Source of the DNA: Plasmopara viticola
Lineage: Eukaryota; Oomycota; Peronosporomycetes; Peronosporales; Peronosporaceae
DNA: 64,000 bases
Assembly: GCA_001695595.3 (NCBI GenBank)
Contig: MBPM02000050.1
Coordinates: 124,001-188,000 of the forward strand
Reading direction: 5' to 3'
Part shown: positions 23,854 through 35,274 of the stretch, piece by piece
Position numbering within the stretch: position 1 is the stretch's first letter
Layout of the letters: every line of letters starts with the position of its first letter
Program-made: the position numbers and the translations under genes
The notes under the pieces: model-generated
The model's database searches: none
The model's input: the letters and a program-made list of their open reading frames with translations, nothing else
Told to the model about the DNA's origin: nothing

Positions 23854-26800
23854 TTACATGACAAACTTACTCATAGTCAGCGAAAGCTTGGACACTTTTA
23901 GACACGACAGACACTTGACCCCCGGTGCGCCATTCTTGACAATCAAGTGTTTGCCACAGTGGCCACAGCTCACGACTTTCGTATCCCGGACATCAATGCC
24001 TGGCAGAGAAGTATCTTTGGTCAGACTCTTTCCTGATTCCACCGAGCGCACCGACGATGATGACGACCGTTTTCTATCACTACCAAACGCTGGTAGGGCG
24101 GACAAGCTCGTCTTCTTTACAGATGCAAGCTGTAGACAATGAGGACAAACAATCTCTGACTGACGGCGACCAACGGGAACATCGAGCACCGTGTTGCAAT
24201 TGACACAGACAAAGTCTTCATCTTCAGAATGCTTGGACCACGTTTCTCTGCCACCGCTCATGCTGTCATCCTGTTCCATCACAGACGAAAGCGTGTCGAA
24301 ATTTGCTGAAGCGCTATCGGAGGCAATTGCAAGTGTCTTGTGACAATGCAGACATGGCGTCACGCATAAATCGGCTTGCATCGGAGTGTGGACTACTTTT
24401 GTGCAGTGAAAGCAACGCGTTGCGCACGTAAATTGCTCGCTGTCGCGGTCTGGGAGAAGACTCATGGTGGATGCTTGGAGCATTGGCACAGGCTCTCGAT
24501 CGTGTCTAATTTGCTCTAGCTCAGTCTCCTCTCCAAGCAGCAGCAACACACTCAAGGCATTCTTACGCCAACGTTGCCATTTATCATCGTGCACAACTGC
24601 CCCCAAAATCTCGACAAGCTTTCTATAGTCCACGTGTTCGATAAGAAAGTTGCGAATGTGATAAGATGCCGAAAATTGTCGGAGTAGTGTAAACAAGACC
24701 GACACATTCAAGTCGTCTGCAAAAGACTCGAGACGAAAGAGCGCATGGAGAACTCCAGCGACTAGCCACGAGCTGCGTGCAGGTTCTTTTTCGTCTGGTT
24801 CAACGTCTCGAGTTAAAACTACGGCCAGCTCCAGCAACACCACCACGCACTCCATCGTGTACGTGTGCGTTTCCAAAGATTGAAGAAGTTGCTCTTTCAG
24901 CAGAGTCTCAAGCTCCTTCTGGCTATCCTGAGTGAGTACAAATGCTGCGCCGTCACTAAAATTCAAACTCTTTAGCCCTTCGCAGGCCGCCACGAAGAGA
25001 TCGACAGACTCGTGGCCATTTGCAAATGTCCGAAGCGTTTTCAGATAGACATTAAAAGTGTTTTGAATTAGCTCCTTCGTGTCCTCTGGTTCCAGCAACG
25101 ATTCTTCCGCAACCACAAAAGCGGTTTCTAGAAAGGGAAGGCCGGATGCAAAGATCGAATAAAACTTGGCATTGAGCTCCGACGCCACCATTATTTCACT
25201 CGAAAAGATAGACAAAAACCAAGCCATGATGGCCACAATGTCCCTCACGAGAGTCTTTTCTTTAAAAACTCGATCAAGGTGAACGCCACCACGAGCGAGG
25301 AAGAACACCAGGAGACAAAGTCCACACGCTGCCTCTATTCTTGCCTCTTCTTCATCACAGTTTGGGCCAAGAAACATCGCAGTCGTCAAGCCTTGCTCGT
25401 TGCTTAGATCACCACACACTGTTCTAAAGCCCTTGGCCAGACTTTTAAAAAGACCGCGCGTCTCGATAAGAGCCGACTTGCCACTTGGACCACACTCTAT
25501 AATCGAGTTAAACGTCTTCACCATGTCGGCCACGCGCTCGAGACTTTGTTCACCGTCGTCTTCCCCTTCTTGTATAATCACCGTTTCCAGCAGAATATCA
25601 ACGCCATTACACGCAACAAGTCGAGAGGTCTCCAGCTCGCAAAGCTTCCGCACCAAGCAGCGCGTTTGGGTGATTAACTCAGCAGACGGTTCCACCGTCT
25701 TCTTTTGCCGATGGAGTACACCCACAAGCTTTTCGATCGCGCCCTGACGCACAAGCGTCGAGCGGAACTTATTGGAGGCAGCCAATATGGCCAAGAAATC
25801 AGTAATCACGAGCAAGAACCTTTCCATGCGCTTCTCCTCTTCACCGTCTTCCACCGTCTGCTCCAACCTATTTTCTTCGTTTTCCACCAGCTGCAGCAAA
25901 TGAGCCGTCACCTCTTCAATAACATCCACACAGTCACTTGGCAGCATGTCAACTTCCGTCACGTTGAAGAGACCCCGCAAAAGTTTACATCGCTTCAAGA
26001 GTCCGCCCAGGTTTGTCTTAATATCTACATCGATCAGCTGGTGTCCCAACTCGAGCAAGAACGCAGTCTCACGCTGGATTGAAGGCGCTTGAAGCTGATC
26101 GTAAAATTTTTGAAGAATGACTGGATCTGTCACACCGTCATACAAGATTCGCACGGCGTTCTCTTGGTGGCGTTCTGTTCCTTTTTGTATCCAGTAGACT
26201 AGCGACAGAGCACCATCGACGGCAATCTTTTCCATTTGTTGCTCGTCGAAAATCTGGCCATTTTTTAGCAAAAGCGTTAAGGCTAGCACACCCACCACGG
26301 ACGTTCGCGGATCAGAGTCTACGAAGAAATCGATGAGCATGGACACTAACGTGCTCTTTTCATCTCCTGTCAAGCCAAAGTCGTCACTATCAAGAGTGTG
26401 CGTGTGGGTAAAGACAATGTCGATGAGTTTGCGCGCAGCAGTGACCTTCACTGACGGTCGCTTGGCCCCTACGACGACTTGGAAAATAAGCCGTACGTTC
26501 GCGGTTTCAATCAAATCGAGCCACAAGGGACATGTGGCAAAATCTGACTCAACGAGGTTAAGCACAATCTCTTCAGCAATCTCAGCGACTTCAGCAACAG
26601 GAGAAAGAATATTGTTCATAATTGTACGGGGTAACACTGCACGGTGGTCGTATAGAGTCTTGCGAAACTCCAATGGATCGCTAGACAATAAGACCAAAAA
26701 TCGACCAATATCTTGAGCGATCAATTGACGCGCAGGCGACGACTCGACGTAGTCACCGGTTGTGGTTTCGTACGCAGTCACTAGGACACCTAGCGCCGTT

Positions 26801-29800
26801 CCAGCCTCTAGAATGAGCAGCCGAATGCGACGAGAGCGTGCTAGCATATCTAACAGCTCCAAGGTCCGACTTATAACGTACTCGTGGCTTTCCTTAATTG
26901 TGTTGTCCGTCTCGAGATCAGCACAGCTTTGAGTCTTTCGCACGTTATCATGCACCACATTATCCCGAAGCAGCTCAAGCAAACATAAGTGAACATTAGC
27001 ACTGATGACTAGGTCGACAATGGCATCATTCGCTATTGCGACGCCACTTTGGTCGTCGCTGCCATCGACTTCCTCTAAATCTTTGACCAATTCTATCCAA
27101 ACAGCGAGACAATCGTCTAGCATCGGGTCTTCGACGTTTTCTTTGACCATTAAGCTTGACTGCACAATCCCATTCATAAGAGTTTGCAAAAACTTGAGTC
27201 CAGTTGCTGTCGACTTAGTGACGTACAACGCAACAAACAAGTCCTTCCAATTAGAATGCACGATAAGAAGGCGAATGATGCGGACGCCCGTTACCAAGCA
27301 ATCGGGCTGTGATACAATAAATTCCGTCCCGACCGTCACGAGATTGGTCACGTGATTCTCACCAATCGTAGCGATCCGTGAGGACGCCCTCTTTAGTGTC
27401 AAGTATAAGAGCTGCAACAAAGACATATTTAGCTGGAATTCAACGGGACTCAGCTCGTCTGCAGGAACGTCCATCCAACGAGATAATCCTTTATAGAAAG
27501 CGCGAAGCATTTCTTGGCCAAGCATCCGTCCAACGACTTCCTCACCGCCATTGACAGCACAGATGAGGCATTTAATAGCATCGCTGCGCACATCACTGTC
27601 ACCTGAAGAGCATGCAATGGTCACTAAGACGGGAAAATACGCCACACTTACGACCCGTTCCCGTAGCTTCTGCACCATATTATCTATGTCTGACATCGGG
27701 GACTTTTCTAATGGCTCGAGCACAGCACTGATCGAATCGACACCACTTATAAGCGCAAGGATATTCAAACTCGCAGCTTTCAACACGTCGTCTCGTCCAG
27801 ATGTCATTAAAAAAAGCGTGTCAAGTACATCAACCGAAAATGATTTTTTGTTGCTGACAAGAGCTTGAAAGTAACGGAGCGCAGAGAGCCGATTCTCGTC
27901 AGGAGGAGTCTGCAAGAGACGATGAAAAAAATCCGATACATTTTGGCTGTAAAGTTCATCAAAGATGCCTGGATTAAAGTTGCATAGATTCATAAGCGTC
28001 TGCGCAGAAAGCGGAATCAATCGCTCCTTGCGAGAGAGTAAGAAGGAAGAAAGAGTAGAAACACAATTGTGAGAGCAAATGTAGTCGACGTAGGCCGCCG
28101 ACTCTGCACTGTAGCTCTTGACAATTCCCAGCAAATTTTGCTGATACGTTATTTCACCCACGAGCTGCTCGTCACCAACGACGCACGCACTCAACTTTTC
28201 AAGCACCAATTCAAATAAGTGCAAGTCATAAACCAGCTTGAGCACCTGCTCGTGCTCGTTGTCGACGCTTTCATCTTTATTTGGATCGTTTTCTATCTGC
28301 TTTGATCTCGTCGAGCAAAGGCCACATAGAATTTCCGAAGCCATCGTGTAATCATCGTCACTTTCGAGCATCCACATAAGGTTCTTGAGAACCGCCTCCT
28401 CTTTTGCCAAAATCAAAAACAGCGATGGCTCTCTCGATACTTGAATCAAAACTTGCGACGCCAGCAAGCGATTGACATGTCCTCCACTTTGCAAAATAGC
28501 GACAAACGAAGAAATGCTCTCTGCAGGGATCTGTTGCACGTTTCGTTGGACCTGCGACGCTCTAAAATCAGTAAATTGGATACATTCACAAATGGTTCTC
28601 AAAATCGCCTCAATCGCAACTTCGTGCGACTCATCTCGACAAATTTCATTGTCATTGCTACTCAGCGTGCTACCGGCGCGCAATTGAAGAAAGTCTCCGA
28701 GCAAAGTACATAGCAACGCAATCCCTTTATGCCGGGTTATCTCGGTAATATTATCTGCATTCTTTTGCACAAACCAATTCAGACAACGTGCTGCTTCCAC
28801 ACGCCCTTCGGGCGACGAAGGCGAGTCTTCACGAAGATAATCAAGTAAAAAGACGCCTCCACCGGCTTTCCGCAATGCGGTCTGACACGCCGTAGAATGG
28901 CAAATGTGATACACAAGACGGAGAGCCATGCGCTCGACTTCTGGACGAATATTGTGGCCCAGTTGCCTCTCCTTTGCTTGATTTTCCATAATACTCACCA
29001 ATTGCGCGCACGCACCCGAGTGTGCGAAGGCCTCACCGGCCGACAATTCATTCCCGTCGCTGTTCTCGAGCTCGATGAGATTTGCCAGCAATTCCAGTGC
29101 GGCTTGCTGTAGTGGCACCACCTCCGAGAAAAGCAATTGGCAAAAAGACGACACGCCTCCAGCTGCATCGACATCATTCAGCTGTGCAATGCGGTGAAGT
29201 CCCAGGTTCTTGTCCGTTTCTGGACGCCCAGTGGACAGAACCGTCGCAAGCTGCATGAGCTGTTCAACCCGGTCATCCACCGTCGAGGATGAATCATCCA
29301 GATTGCGACGTAGTCCCACGATGCTAACATAGTCGTCTGCTTGTATGTTGCGATAGCACCGAGTACACACGGGCTGTTCTTTCTCGTACGATGGAGCTTC
29401 GATCGGAAGCTTGACCTTATTTGTCGTACAGTCGGCACAGTAAACATTGCCGCAAAGACGGCAATGATGACGGCGTCGAAACGTGTTAAAGCGTACACCG
29501 CATTGCTGGCAGCCGGGTGCATCCTCGTCGTTCACAAAAATCGGTGCAAAATAACGTTGCAGCACCATCTCGACGTCGCCCGAGTGGATACTGCTATCTT
29601 GCACTCCAGATATGCTTGACAACCGCTTTTCGTAGCTGCTCGTGCTTACATTCTGCTCTTCACTCGCTTCAGAAGGCGAAGAATCACTATCTTGATCCCT
29701 AGAATCCTCCGATAGCGTCTCTTCCTTTTCCGATCTCGCAACAACTTCGTCCACGTGCGCTTCCGACTCAATCGTGACCGTCTGTCCTATCGATTGTTGC

Positions 29801-30396
29801 AACAAATCACTTGAATGGTCTGTAAACCATTCGTCCACGTCATCCGTCAGTGTTGGCGCTGCTCTAGTCTGCATCACGACTGTGTCGCCCAGATTAAACT
29901 CGTCGTTGTACCTTTCCAACACCGCGGACGTGTCCATCCCAACCATCTGGTCGCTCGGTTGCCTTGGAGCACTGGATAAAGACACAGATGTTGCGGAAAC
30001 TCGATCGCCACTGCTCTTATCGCTACGGGTATAGCTGTCGCTCGCGACATCCGAATGGGAAACACTGCTGCCACCAGATGAATGCCGCGGATTCGCGTAC
30101 GTCAGCGAGCGTTCTTTCTCGTAGTCACTATTGACGGTCAGTCGCGACGAGACTGTCGACTGGCCGCGTGTAGGTTGTCGAGCAGCGGCCACACGCGGGT
30201 CCATCCACGTGGTGATTCGCGTCTTGTGGTCGACAAAGTAGACGCGTCCATGGCCGTCAATGAGTTCTTCCCAGCCAGGCGGCAGTGGCTCGGACGTGGG
30301 CAAGTGCCATGACGTCTCACGAGTTGCGTGGTTGACGTAAAAAAATCGCCCCTGTGCGTCCTGTACACGCTGCCATTCGCCGTGACGGCTACTCAT
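23854..30396 (-). CDS. Giant WW-WW-FYVE-armadillo-zinc-ribbon scaffold protein
   Basis: About 2180 residues in one uninterrupted frame. Domains from the ATG at 30396: WW1 (about 7-34, GEWQRV...TSWHLP) and WW2 (about 38-68, LPPGWEEL...TTWMDP), which bind proline-rich ligands; a Ser-rich acidic linker; a FYVE finger (about 290-350) with eight cysteines and the basic [10 protein letters not shown] signature for PI3P on endosomes; some 1500 residues of leucine-rich helical armadillo-like repeats; and three C-terminal CxxC...CxxC ribbons (CFHC/CLHC, CVNC/CPHC, CGHC/CLSC), the last resembling LSD1-type fingers. The FYVE WxxD motif reads FVND and RVC reads PVC, so membrane affinity may be altered. 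The frame is open further upstream; ATG 30483 would add 29 residues. I chose 30396 because WW1 begins six residues later. It lies 173 bp downstream of the methyltransferase gene on the same strand. An endosomal scaffold role is inferred. Confidence 0.88.
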   Translation of the reverse strand: MSSRHGEWQRVQDAQGRFFYVNHATRETSWHLPTSEPLPPGWEELIDGHGRVYFVDHKTRITTWMDPRVAAARQPTRGQSTVSSRLTVNSDYEKERSLTYANPRHSSGGSSVSHSDVASDSYTRSDKSSGDRVSATSVSLSSAPRQPSDQMVGMDTSAVLERYNDEFNLGDTVVMQTRAAPTLTDDVDEWFTDHSSDLLQQSIGQTVTIESEAHVDEVVARSEKEETLSEDSRDQDSDSSPSEASEEQNVSTSSYEKRLSSISGVQDSSIHSGDVEMVLQRYFAPIFVNDEDAPGCQQCGVRFNTFRRRHHCRLCGNVYCADCTTNKVKLPIEAPSYEKEQPVCTRCYRNIQADDYVSIVGLRRNLDDSSSTVDDRVEQLMQLATVLSTGRPETDKNLGLHRIAQLNDVDAAGGVSSFCQLLFSEVVPLQQAALELLANLIELENSDGNELSAGEAFAHSGACAQLVSIMENQAKERQLGHNIRPEVERMALRLVYHICHSTACQTALRKAGGGVFLLDYLREDSPSSPEGRVEAARCLNWFVQKNADNITEITRHKGIALLCTLLGDFLQLRAGSTLSSNDNEICRDESHEVAIEAILRTICECIQFTDFRASQVQRNVQQIPAESISSFVAILQSGGHVNRLLASQVLIQVSREPSLFLILAKEEAVLKNLMWMLESDDDYTMASEILCGLCSTRSKQIENDPNKDESVDNEHEQVLKLVYDLHLFELVLEKLSACVVGDEQLVGEITYQQNLLGIVKSYSAESAAYVDYICSHNCVSTLSSFLLSRKERLIPLSAQTLMNLCNFNPGIFDELYSQNVSDFFHRLLQTPPDENRLSALRYFQALVSNKKSFSVDVLDTLFLMTSGRDDVLKAASLNILALISGVDSISAVLEPLEKSPMSDIDNMVQKLRERVVSVAYFPVLVTIACSSGDSDVRSDAIKCLICAVNGGEEVVGRMLGQEMLRAFYKGLSRWMDVPADELSPVEFQLNMSLLQLLYLTLKRASSRIATIGENHVTNLVTVGTEFIVSQPDCLVTGVRIIRLLIVHSNWKDLFVALYVTKSTATGLKFLQTLMNGIVQSSLMVKENVEDPMLDDCLAVWIELVKDLEEVDGSDDQSGVAIANDAIVDLVISANVHLCLLELLRDNVVHDNVRKTQSCADLETDNTIKESHEYVISRTLELLDMLARSRRIRLLILEAGTALGVLVTAYETTTGDYVESSPARQLIAQDIGRFLVLLSSDPLEFRKTLYDHRAVLPRTIMNNILSPVAEVAEIAEEIVLNLVESDFATCPLWLDLIETANVRLIFQVVVGAKRPSVKVTAARKLIDIVFTHTHTLDSDDFGLTGDEKSTLVSMLIDFFVDSDPRTSVVGVLALTLLLKNGQIFDEQQMEKIAVDGALSLVYWIQKGTERHQENAVRILYDGVTDPVILQKFYDQLQAPSIQRETAFLLELGHQLIDVDIKTNLGGLLKRCKLLRGLFNVTEVDMLPSDCVDVIEEVTAHLLQLVENEENRLEQTVEDGEEEKRMERFLLVITDFLAILAASNKFRSTLVRQGAIEKLVGVLHRQKKTVEPSAELITQTRCLVRKLCELETSRLVACNGVDILLETVIIQEGEDDGEQSLERVADMVKTFNSIIECGPSGKSALIETRGLFKSLAKGFRTVCGDLSNEQGLTTAMFLGPNCDEEEARIEAACGLCLLVFFLARGGVHLDRVFKEKTLVRDIVAIMAWFLSIFSSEIMVASELNAKFYSIFASGLPFLETAFVVAEESLLEPEDTKELIQNTFNVYLKTLRTFANGHESVDLFVAACEGLKSLNFSDGAAFVLTQDSQKELETLLKEQLLQSLETHTYTMECVVVLLELAVVLTRDVEPDEKEPARSSWLVAGVLHALFRLESFADDLNVSVLFTLLRQFSASYHIRNFLIEHVDYRKLVEILGAVVHDDKWQRWRKNALSVLLLLGEETELEQIRHDREPVPMLQASTMSLLPDRDSEQFTCATRCFHCTKVVHTPMQADLCVTPCLHCHKTLAIASDSASANFDTLSSVMEQDDSMSGGRETWSKHSEDEDFVCVNCNTVLDVPVGRRQSEIVCPHCLQLASVKKTSLSALPAFGSDRKRSSSSSVRSVESGKSLTKDTSLPGIDVRDTKVVSCGHCGKHLIVKNGAPGVKCLSCLKVSKLSLTMSKFVM

Positions 30397-30569
30397 CACG
30401 TGCCTTCGCTTTTCGAGACTGGCGTGCGGACTAAGGCAAAGCACCACAGTGTTCTTGTTGTCTGCACGAGGCGACAGAGGCATAAAATAAGCAAGATAAC
30501 TGTAGCGATAAGATAGCACATATTTTGTGTACCACCCATAACAATGGCACGTATAAGTAGTTGCAAAGC

Positions 30570-31637
30570 TTAGAGAGCATTGCAGACAAAGAGCTGCAAG
30601 ACGCTGGGCTGACGCACGCGTTTCACTTTATCTCTTGCATTAAACTCGAATCGGTAGTCGGTCACAGGCGTCTCTTTTACTAGCGTCCAAATTGTTCCAT
30701 CAATCTCGTTACTCTGAAGCAACTGCAATGTCGTCTTGACAAACGCTGGTCGAGAGCATCTGTCGGGCACGATGAACGCGATGATACGTGCTCGCCATTC
30801 CTTTGCGGTATGTTGACAAAAGCGGTGGACGAGATCTACACCATCACGACCTTTTGTACCGAACGGCGGGTTCCCAACAGCAATTACAATCTTCTTCGAA
30901 GGTATCGAGCTCTTGGACACTAAAAAATCACCTGCATAGACTTGCGACTGGATATTGCTTCCTTCAACTCTAGCAACCGTTGCAGCTTGCTGCACATTCT
31001 GAATTGCTACACGTTGCAGTCTTGGATCGATTTCATAGCCAACAACATGCTGCGCTCCTTTTTGCATTAGTGCCGTCAAAAACCTGCCGTCGCCACAGGA
31101 CGGCTCGAGCCACACGACGTCTCGGTGCTGCTCCGTCTGCAATTGTTCCATCACCAATTGCACCACCTGATTCACAAGTTCAACACTGCTAAAGTATTGC
31201 TGCAAGTCTCGAGCATGTTTGTTTTCCGCGAAAGCAGTCATGTGGTTCTGCTTGGCGATGGCGTACAAGCCGTCGTCTAAAAACTCCTCCTGCTGTAGCG
31301 CTGGCAAGTGGGCAAACGCGACGTTGACCCAATCCTCGCACAGACGCACATTTTTCTCCATCTCCGCACGCCAGCCAGCTGTATAGTCGTCACGTATCCA
31401 GTTGCTCATCGTTAGCTTTCGCAAACGCTTGATTGGAAGTCGATGGTGGCCAGTCGTATTGCGACGCAGCTGCCGATCCCACCGCTGAAAGTCCACCACA
31501 TCACGCCTTAATCTACATGGCCTTGAGCCAAATGCAGGGCGCGCGTCATGAAAGTGTGGGCCGGAAATTGTATGAGCCACCGTTAGCATAAATTTCTCGT
31601 CATCCGTGCGAAAGCCTCGCACTTGCAGGATCGCCAT
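30570..31637 (-). CDS. Class I SAM-dependent methyltransferase with an NPPFG motif (putative N-methyltransferase)
   Basis: A 355-residue single-exon protein. Motif I is [12 protein letters not shown] (residues 177-187), the acidic ribose-binding motif II is GYEIDP (200-205), an AGDFL motif III follows (235-239), and the catalytic motif IV is GNPPFGTKG (255-263). The [D/N]PP[F/Y/W] motif is known from enzymes that methylate amino nitrogens of adenine, cytosine, guanine or glutamine; NPPFGTK in particular resembles METTL5, which makes m6A on 18S rRNA. This protein is longer and has a basic N-terminal region, so the substrate is open. The start is uncertain: ATGs at 31637, 31589 and 31409 are all possible. 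The 31589 start would give an arginine-rich, presequence-like N-terminus. It is transcribed in the same direction as the WW-FYVE gene downstream. Confidence 0.8.
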   Translation of the reverse strand: MAILQVRGFRTDDEKFMLTVAHTISGPHFHDARPAFGSRPCRLRRDVVDFQRWDRQLRRNTTGHHRLPIKRLRKLTMSNWIRDDYTAGWRAEMEKNVRLCEDWVNVAFAHLPALQQEEFLDDGLYAIAKQNHMTAFAENKHARDLQQYFSSVELVNQVVQLVMEQLQTEQHRDVVWLEPSCGDGRFLTALMQKGAQHVVGYEIDPRLQRVAIQNVQQAATVARVEGSNIQSQVYAGDFLVSKSSIPSKKIVIAVGNPPFGTKGRDGVDLVHRFCQHTAKEWRARIIAFIVPDRCSRPAFVKTTLQLLQSNEIDGTIWTLVKETPVTDYRFEFNARDKVKRVRQPSVLQLFVCNAL

Positions 31638-34512
31638 TCTTACTTTACGAAAAAGGTACCCTTAAAATTTGATACCCTCGAAATGTAATGGCGAACGTCC
31701 TTATAAATGACACCTCGTGTGACATGGTGCAAGTAACGCCATGTTCGTAGTGACGAATTTTTCATTGTTAAAGCATGAAAATATCCGTACGACGCCCTAT
31801 CACGCTACTGCCTATGCTTTTCGAAATTGCGTAGCCTTTTGTAAATGGTAGAACCAAGTGCACTACCAACTTGCTGATTTATCGCCGTTTTTATTTTCAA
31901 GCGTCATGGGTCACCTGGATGGCGTATGCCATACATCGTTGGCTTACAAAAGTTGAGTGCCCGCACGAACGTACTGTGCTTGCTGGCTTTCGATGCTAAG
32001 AACTGTCATCTTTTAGGCGCATGCGAACTTGTTGCCCTTTTTATAAAAGCTGGGCCGTGTAGCTTGTGTTTACGGCCGTTTATTACTACCGTGGCTACTT
32101 TTGCGCACTATGTTTCGAGTCCTTGCTATCTGAGTCGGCGCATAGTACAGTGTTATAAAGCTTGCTTGATATGTTTCCACATGAGATACTCATCATAGAC
32201 TTGTTGTGTTATGTCGTGTACATGAACTTGTACCATAAGTTTTACCGCCGCGCAACTTCAACGGTAGCTTCCGAGCATCGTGCGCAATCAATTGGCCGTA
32301 GAGCCGCTGCTTGCTTGACGCATACTATCGAGGACATGTAGCACATCCTAATGAGGCTCTTTCTGGTAACCGACAGCTCGCGCAACATGATGATGGAGGT
32401 AGACCTTATTGCGACCTCGCCAGTTTCGGTTAATGTCCGTGCGTCGTGCACATGATGTTGTGATTAGGGGCAGTCACGCTATCAAAGGTTCTTCTTGCTG
32501 TAAAGTTTGCTTCGTAATGGCGTGATCGTGGTGAGCGTGCACTGGCAGCTCGGGTGGCTATGTCTCGGACCACTCACGGATCATCGCCAGCCGACACAAT
32601 TTTTATCTCGTAAGCCACCTTGCTTCTCATTATTGATCATCGACTTGCGTATGTGTCTTATGTAGATGCTGTCGTAGTGAAGGCACATGCACATTGAATG
32701 CCCATTGGAATAGGCTTCGCTAATGGGGCTTAGCTGGATGGTCACCACATTCAAATCTGCTCCACGGTATGATAATTGGCTACGCTGTCGCGTCATTCAT
32801 TGGTTTGCGGGCGACATAACTGGCGGTTTAAGTCGTTGCACTAGAAGTCAGACTCGCGGCGAACAACATGGTAAATTGCTACAATGTATGCCATTTCCGC
32901 GACGAAGTTGGTCAGTTAGGCACTTGCGCCAGATTCGATTGAAGTGACAGCAGTCCACGACCGAGGTTTCGAAACAGCCCCACGAAAAGAGGTCAACGTT
33001 AACGTGCGTCCTATTCGATTCTTCTAGTTTACGTGCATTCGACAGTTGTCGCACCCTGTGAGTCACATCTCATGATATATTGACGCTGCTATGACAATGT
33101 TTCCATGACGAAGAGAGATGCGTTGTGTAAAACGCAGAGTTGTCTCTAATTTGCACCGGGAAGGTATGCTACTTCAGGGTACATATAATTGCATTTTATG
33201 AGTGGGGGCGCAGTCGTAGTGAGCGCTCTTACTTAGTGAACTTAATTAGCATCCATAGAGCGCAAAGCAAATCCGAGTAGAGGAGAAGACCGCAGCACGG
33301 TATGAAGCCACGTTGCGTATTCGCTCCAAGTACGGGTAGAATAATATAGTGGCGCTTCGGTACCCGCTCCCGCGACGCTTCTCTGCTGAAAGGCGTCGGT
33401 AGCTAAACTTCTTTCTGCCTTGTCAATAGAGTCCGTCGACGTTGGCAATTTGCGACTGCTGACCATGCAAAGGTTTACGGCTCGAGGACCCTTTGCTGCG
33501 AATGTGCTCGCAGTTTTCCAATCTGACATTCTGATTTATTGCGGGCTGGTACAAACCCGCGAGGGATCCCGCGCGACATGCAGTTTTAAGACCGCTGCGC
33601 ACGTGCAGATACGAATAGCCAGAGCAGCGGGCGACCGCCGGATTAGAATGAAGTGGAGTACCACTTTGCTAGTCCGCTTCGCGCTAGCAACTGCAACGAC
33701 AAGCAAACAATTCGGTGGAAATAATCATTTTTCGACGTCACTTCAGCATTGGGCGCGCAAAAATGTTTGCCTGCTCAAATATTCATGTACCGCGCTCAGC
33801 ACGTTCTTGGCAATTCGCGAGCAGAGATGAGCTTGCTTGTCCGAACCGATTAGAAATTATCGTTTCAAACGCACTGTTTTTAGTACGCTTTATTGCTTGA
33901 CGAGCGATGTGGCATCGCTTTTTCGCAGGGCAAATAAAGTATAGTCACAAGTGTCCACATACGGTCGTGATGCCAGATCCCACCAAAAAATCGCTAGCTC
34001 TTGCCTTATTTCGATTGTGCAAACAACGACGTTCCTGAAACATGTCAGCCCTTGACACAGAAAAAGCTTGGGTTCCGACTTCTCTCGAAACGTGTGCGAT
34101 CGTTGCGCTGGACGAGAGCAGGAGCCACTAACATGCATTTAACTGCAAGTGCATGGTACAGTACATTCATACCAGTACTAGAAAATGTTTCATTGCCCCA
34201 CGCAAATCGTTGCTGGGGCTCTGCAGGAAGAGCTTAAGTGAGAATGGGCAGGGCATTTGCCCCTGTATCCTAACCTCTCTGTCCATCCGAGGCAACTGGA
34301 AGAGCCTGCAAGACCTTATACATGGTACAGCTGCATTACGGTCATAATCGTCATTGGGGTTAGGGCGTAGGACGAGAGAGTTCTCCACCTGCAGGTCCAG
34401 AGAGCTACCGACGGCTTTTCTTTCCAACCGGCCTTCGCTCGTGCACTGCATACCCTCATTCGATCATTTGCGTTGCCCCACCTATCTACTGCGCAGCTTA
34501 GTCTCGACAACT
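31638..34512. other. Gene-poor region, 2.9 kb
   Basis: It holds short frames only. Two are of passing interest: a minus-strand ATG frame of 95 codons at 33242-33529, and a plus-strand 61-codon frame at 33648-33830 whose first 25 residues look weakly like a signal peptide (MKWSTTLLVRFALATATT). Neither carries an RXLR or other effector motif. The right end contains the promoter of the second RING gene. Confidence 0.5.
34456..34469 (+). promoter_or_regulatory. Oomycete-type initiator-like element before RING copy 2
   Basis: The bases TCATTCGATCATTT resemble the oomycete initiator consensus TCATTYYNCAWTTT, with one extra base and one mismatch. They lie 57 bp upstream of the chosen ATG, a usual distance for a transcription start in these organisms. 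I saw no equally good element upstream of RING copy 1. Confidence 0.35.
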
Positions 34513-35274
34513 ATGGACATTACGGTTCGCGTCGAAGTGCAGTATGTGGCGCCTGAGAACGCGCTCATTCGCGACGTGTTGCAAATGTTCCGCACACCTG
34601 CTTGGGTGCGATTCATGGTGCGCTATATCTCACCGCATCTCAAGAACGCTGCACCCGCTGACAAGTCTGTGATCGACAGCCTCGCTTCCTGGATCGTCAA
34701 TGGTGACAAGGCCCTCAAGGTGGGCGCCAAGCGCTCAATCAGTAGTGTCAACCCTACCTCGTTGTGCACCCAGGATTGTGTCATTTGCCTCAGTGACCTC
34801 GAGACTGGTGATGAAAAGGTCGTGTCGCTGCCCTGCGGCCATCAATTTCATTTACCGTGCGTCAGCTCGTGGTTAAAGCTGCGTAGTACATGCCCAAGCT
34901 GTCGCTTTCAATTTCGTAAGGCCTTTTCCGGTAGTTATGCCGTGCGGACGTTAAATTCGGCATTGCTACTGAAACAAGAGCACCGACCGCTACCGAAGGA
35001 GCAGATTCTAAACACGTGCGTGGGCCGCGAAACTATACGTGCTATTGTCAACGTGACGCTTAATCAGATTGGTGCGCACGCCAAGCAAAGTCAGTATCCC
35101 TGCGTGCTGAATGCCCTTATGATGCACTCGAATGGCGACAGCTTTACTGAAGGCACAGCAACAAATCCGCCATTGGCGAAGCGCAAAAGTAGTGGTAAAA
35201 ATGACAAGGAGATCAACGATAGCAGCAACAACAAGACTAACGAGCAGCGTATCAAGCGAATGCGCGTAGCTTAG
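34513..35274 (+). CDS. RING-H2 finger protein, probable E3 ubiquitin ligase (copy 2)
   Basis: A 253-residue paralogue of the gene at 2.9-3.4 kb. The two share [11 protein letters not shown] at the start, a WVRFM(M/V)RY(V/I)SP segment, the RING-H2 finger (C89, C92, C108, H110, H113, C116, C127, C130), the RFQF(P/R)KAF(A/S)G block after it, and a C-terminal (R)AIVNVTL-type block. Differences are a longer linker before the finger (residues 60-88) and a basic hydrophilic tail with KRKSSGK and RIKRMR, a plausible nuclear signal that copy 1 lacks. The frame is open for 53 more codons upstream, but the initiator-like element and the conserved MDITVRV start point to ATG 34513. Ligase activity is inferred from the finger; the substrate is unknown. 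Confidence 0.86.
   Translation: MDITVRVEVQYVAPENALIRDVLQMFRTPAWVRFMVRYISPHLKNAAPADKSVIDSLASWIVNGDKALKVGAKRSISSVNPTSLCTQDCVICLSDLETGDEKVVSLPCGHQFHLPCVSSWLKLRSTCPSCRFQFRKAFSGSYAVRTLNSALLLKQEHRPLPKEQILNTCVGRETIRAIVNVTLNQIGAHAKQSQYPCVLNALMMHSNGDSFTEGTATNPPLAKRKSSGKNDKEINDSSNNKTNEQRIKRMRVA

Noticed and set aside
33242..33529. Minus-strand 95-codon ATG frame considered as an RXLR-type effector
   Set aside because: No signal peptide, no RXLR, and the dEER-like position is absent; nothing supports secretion.
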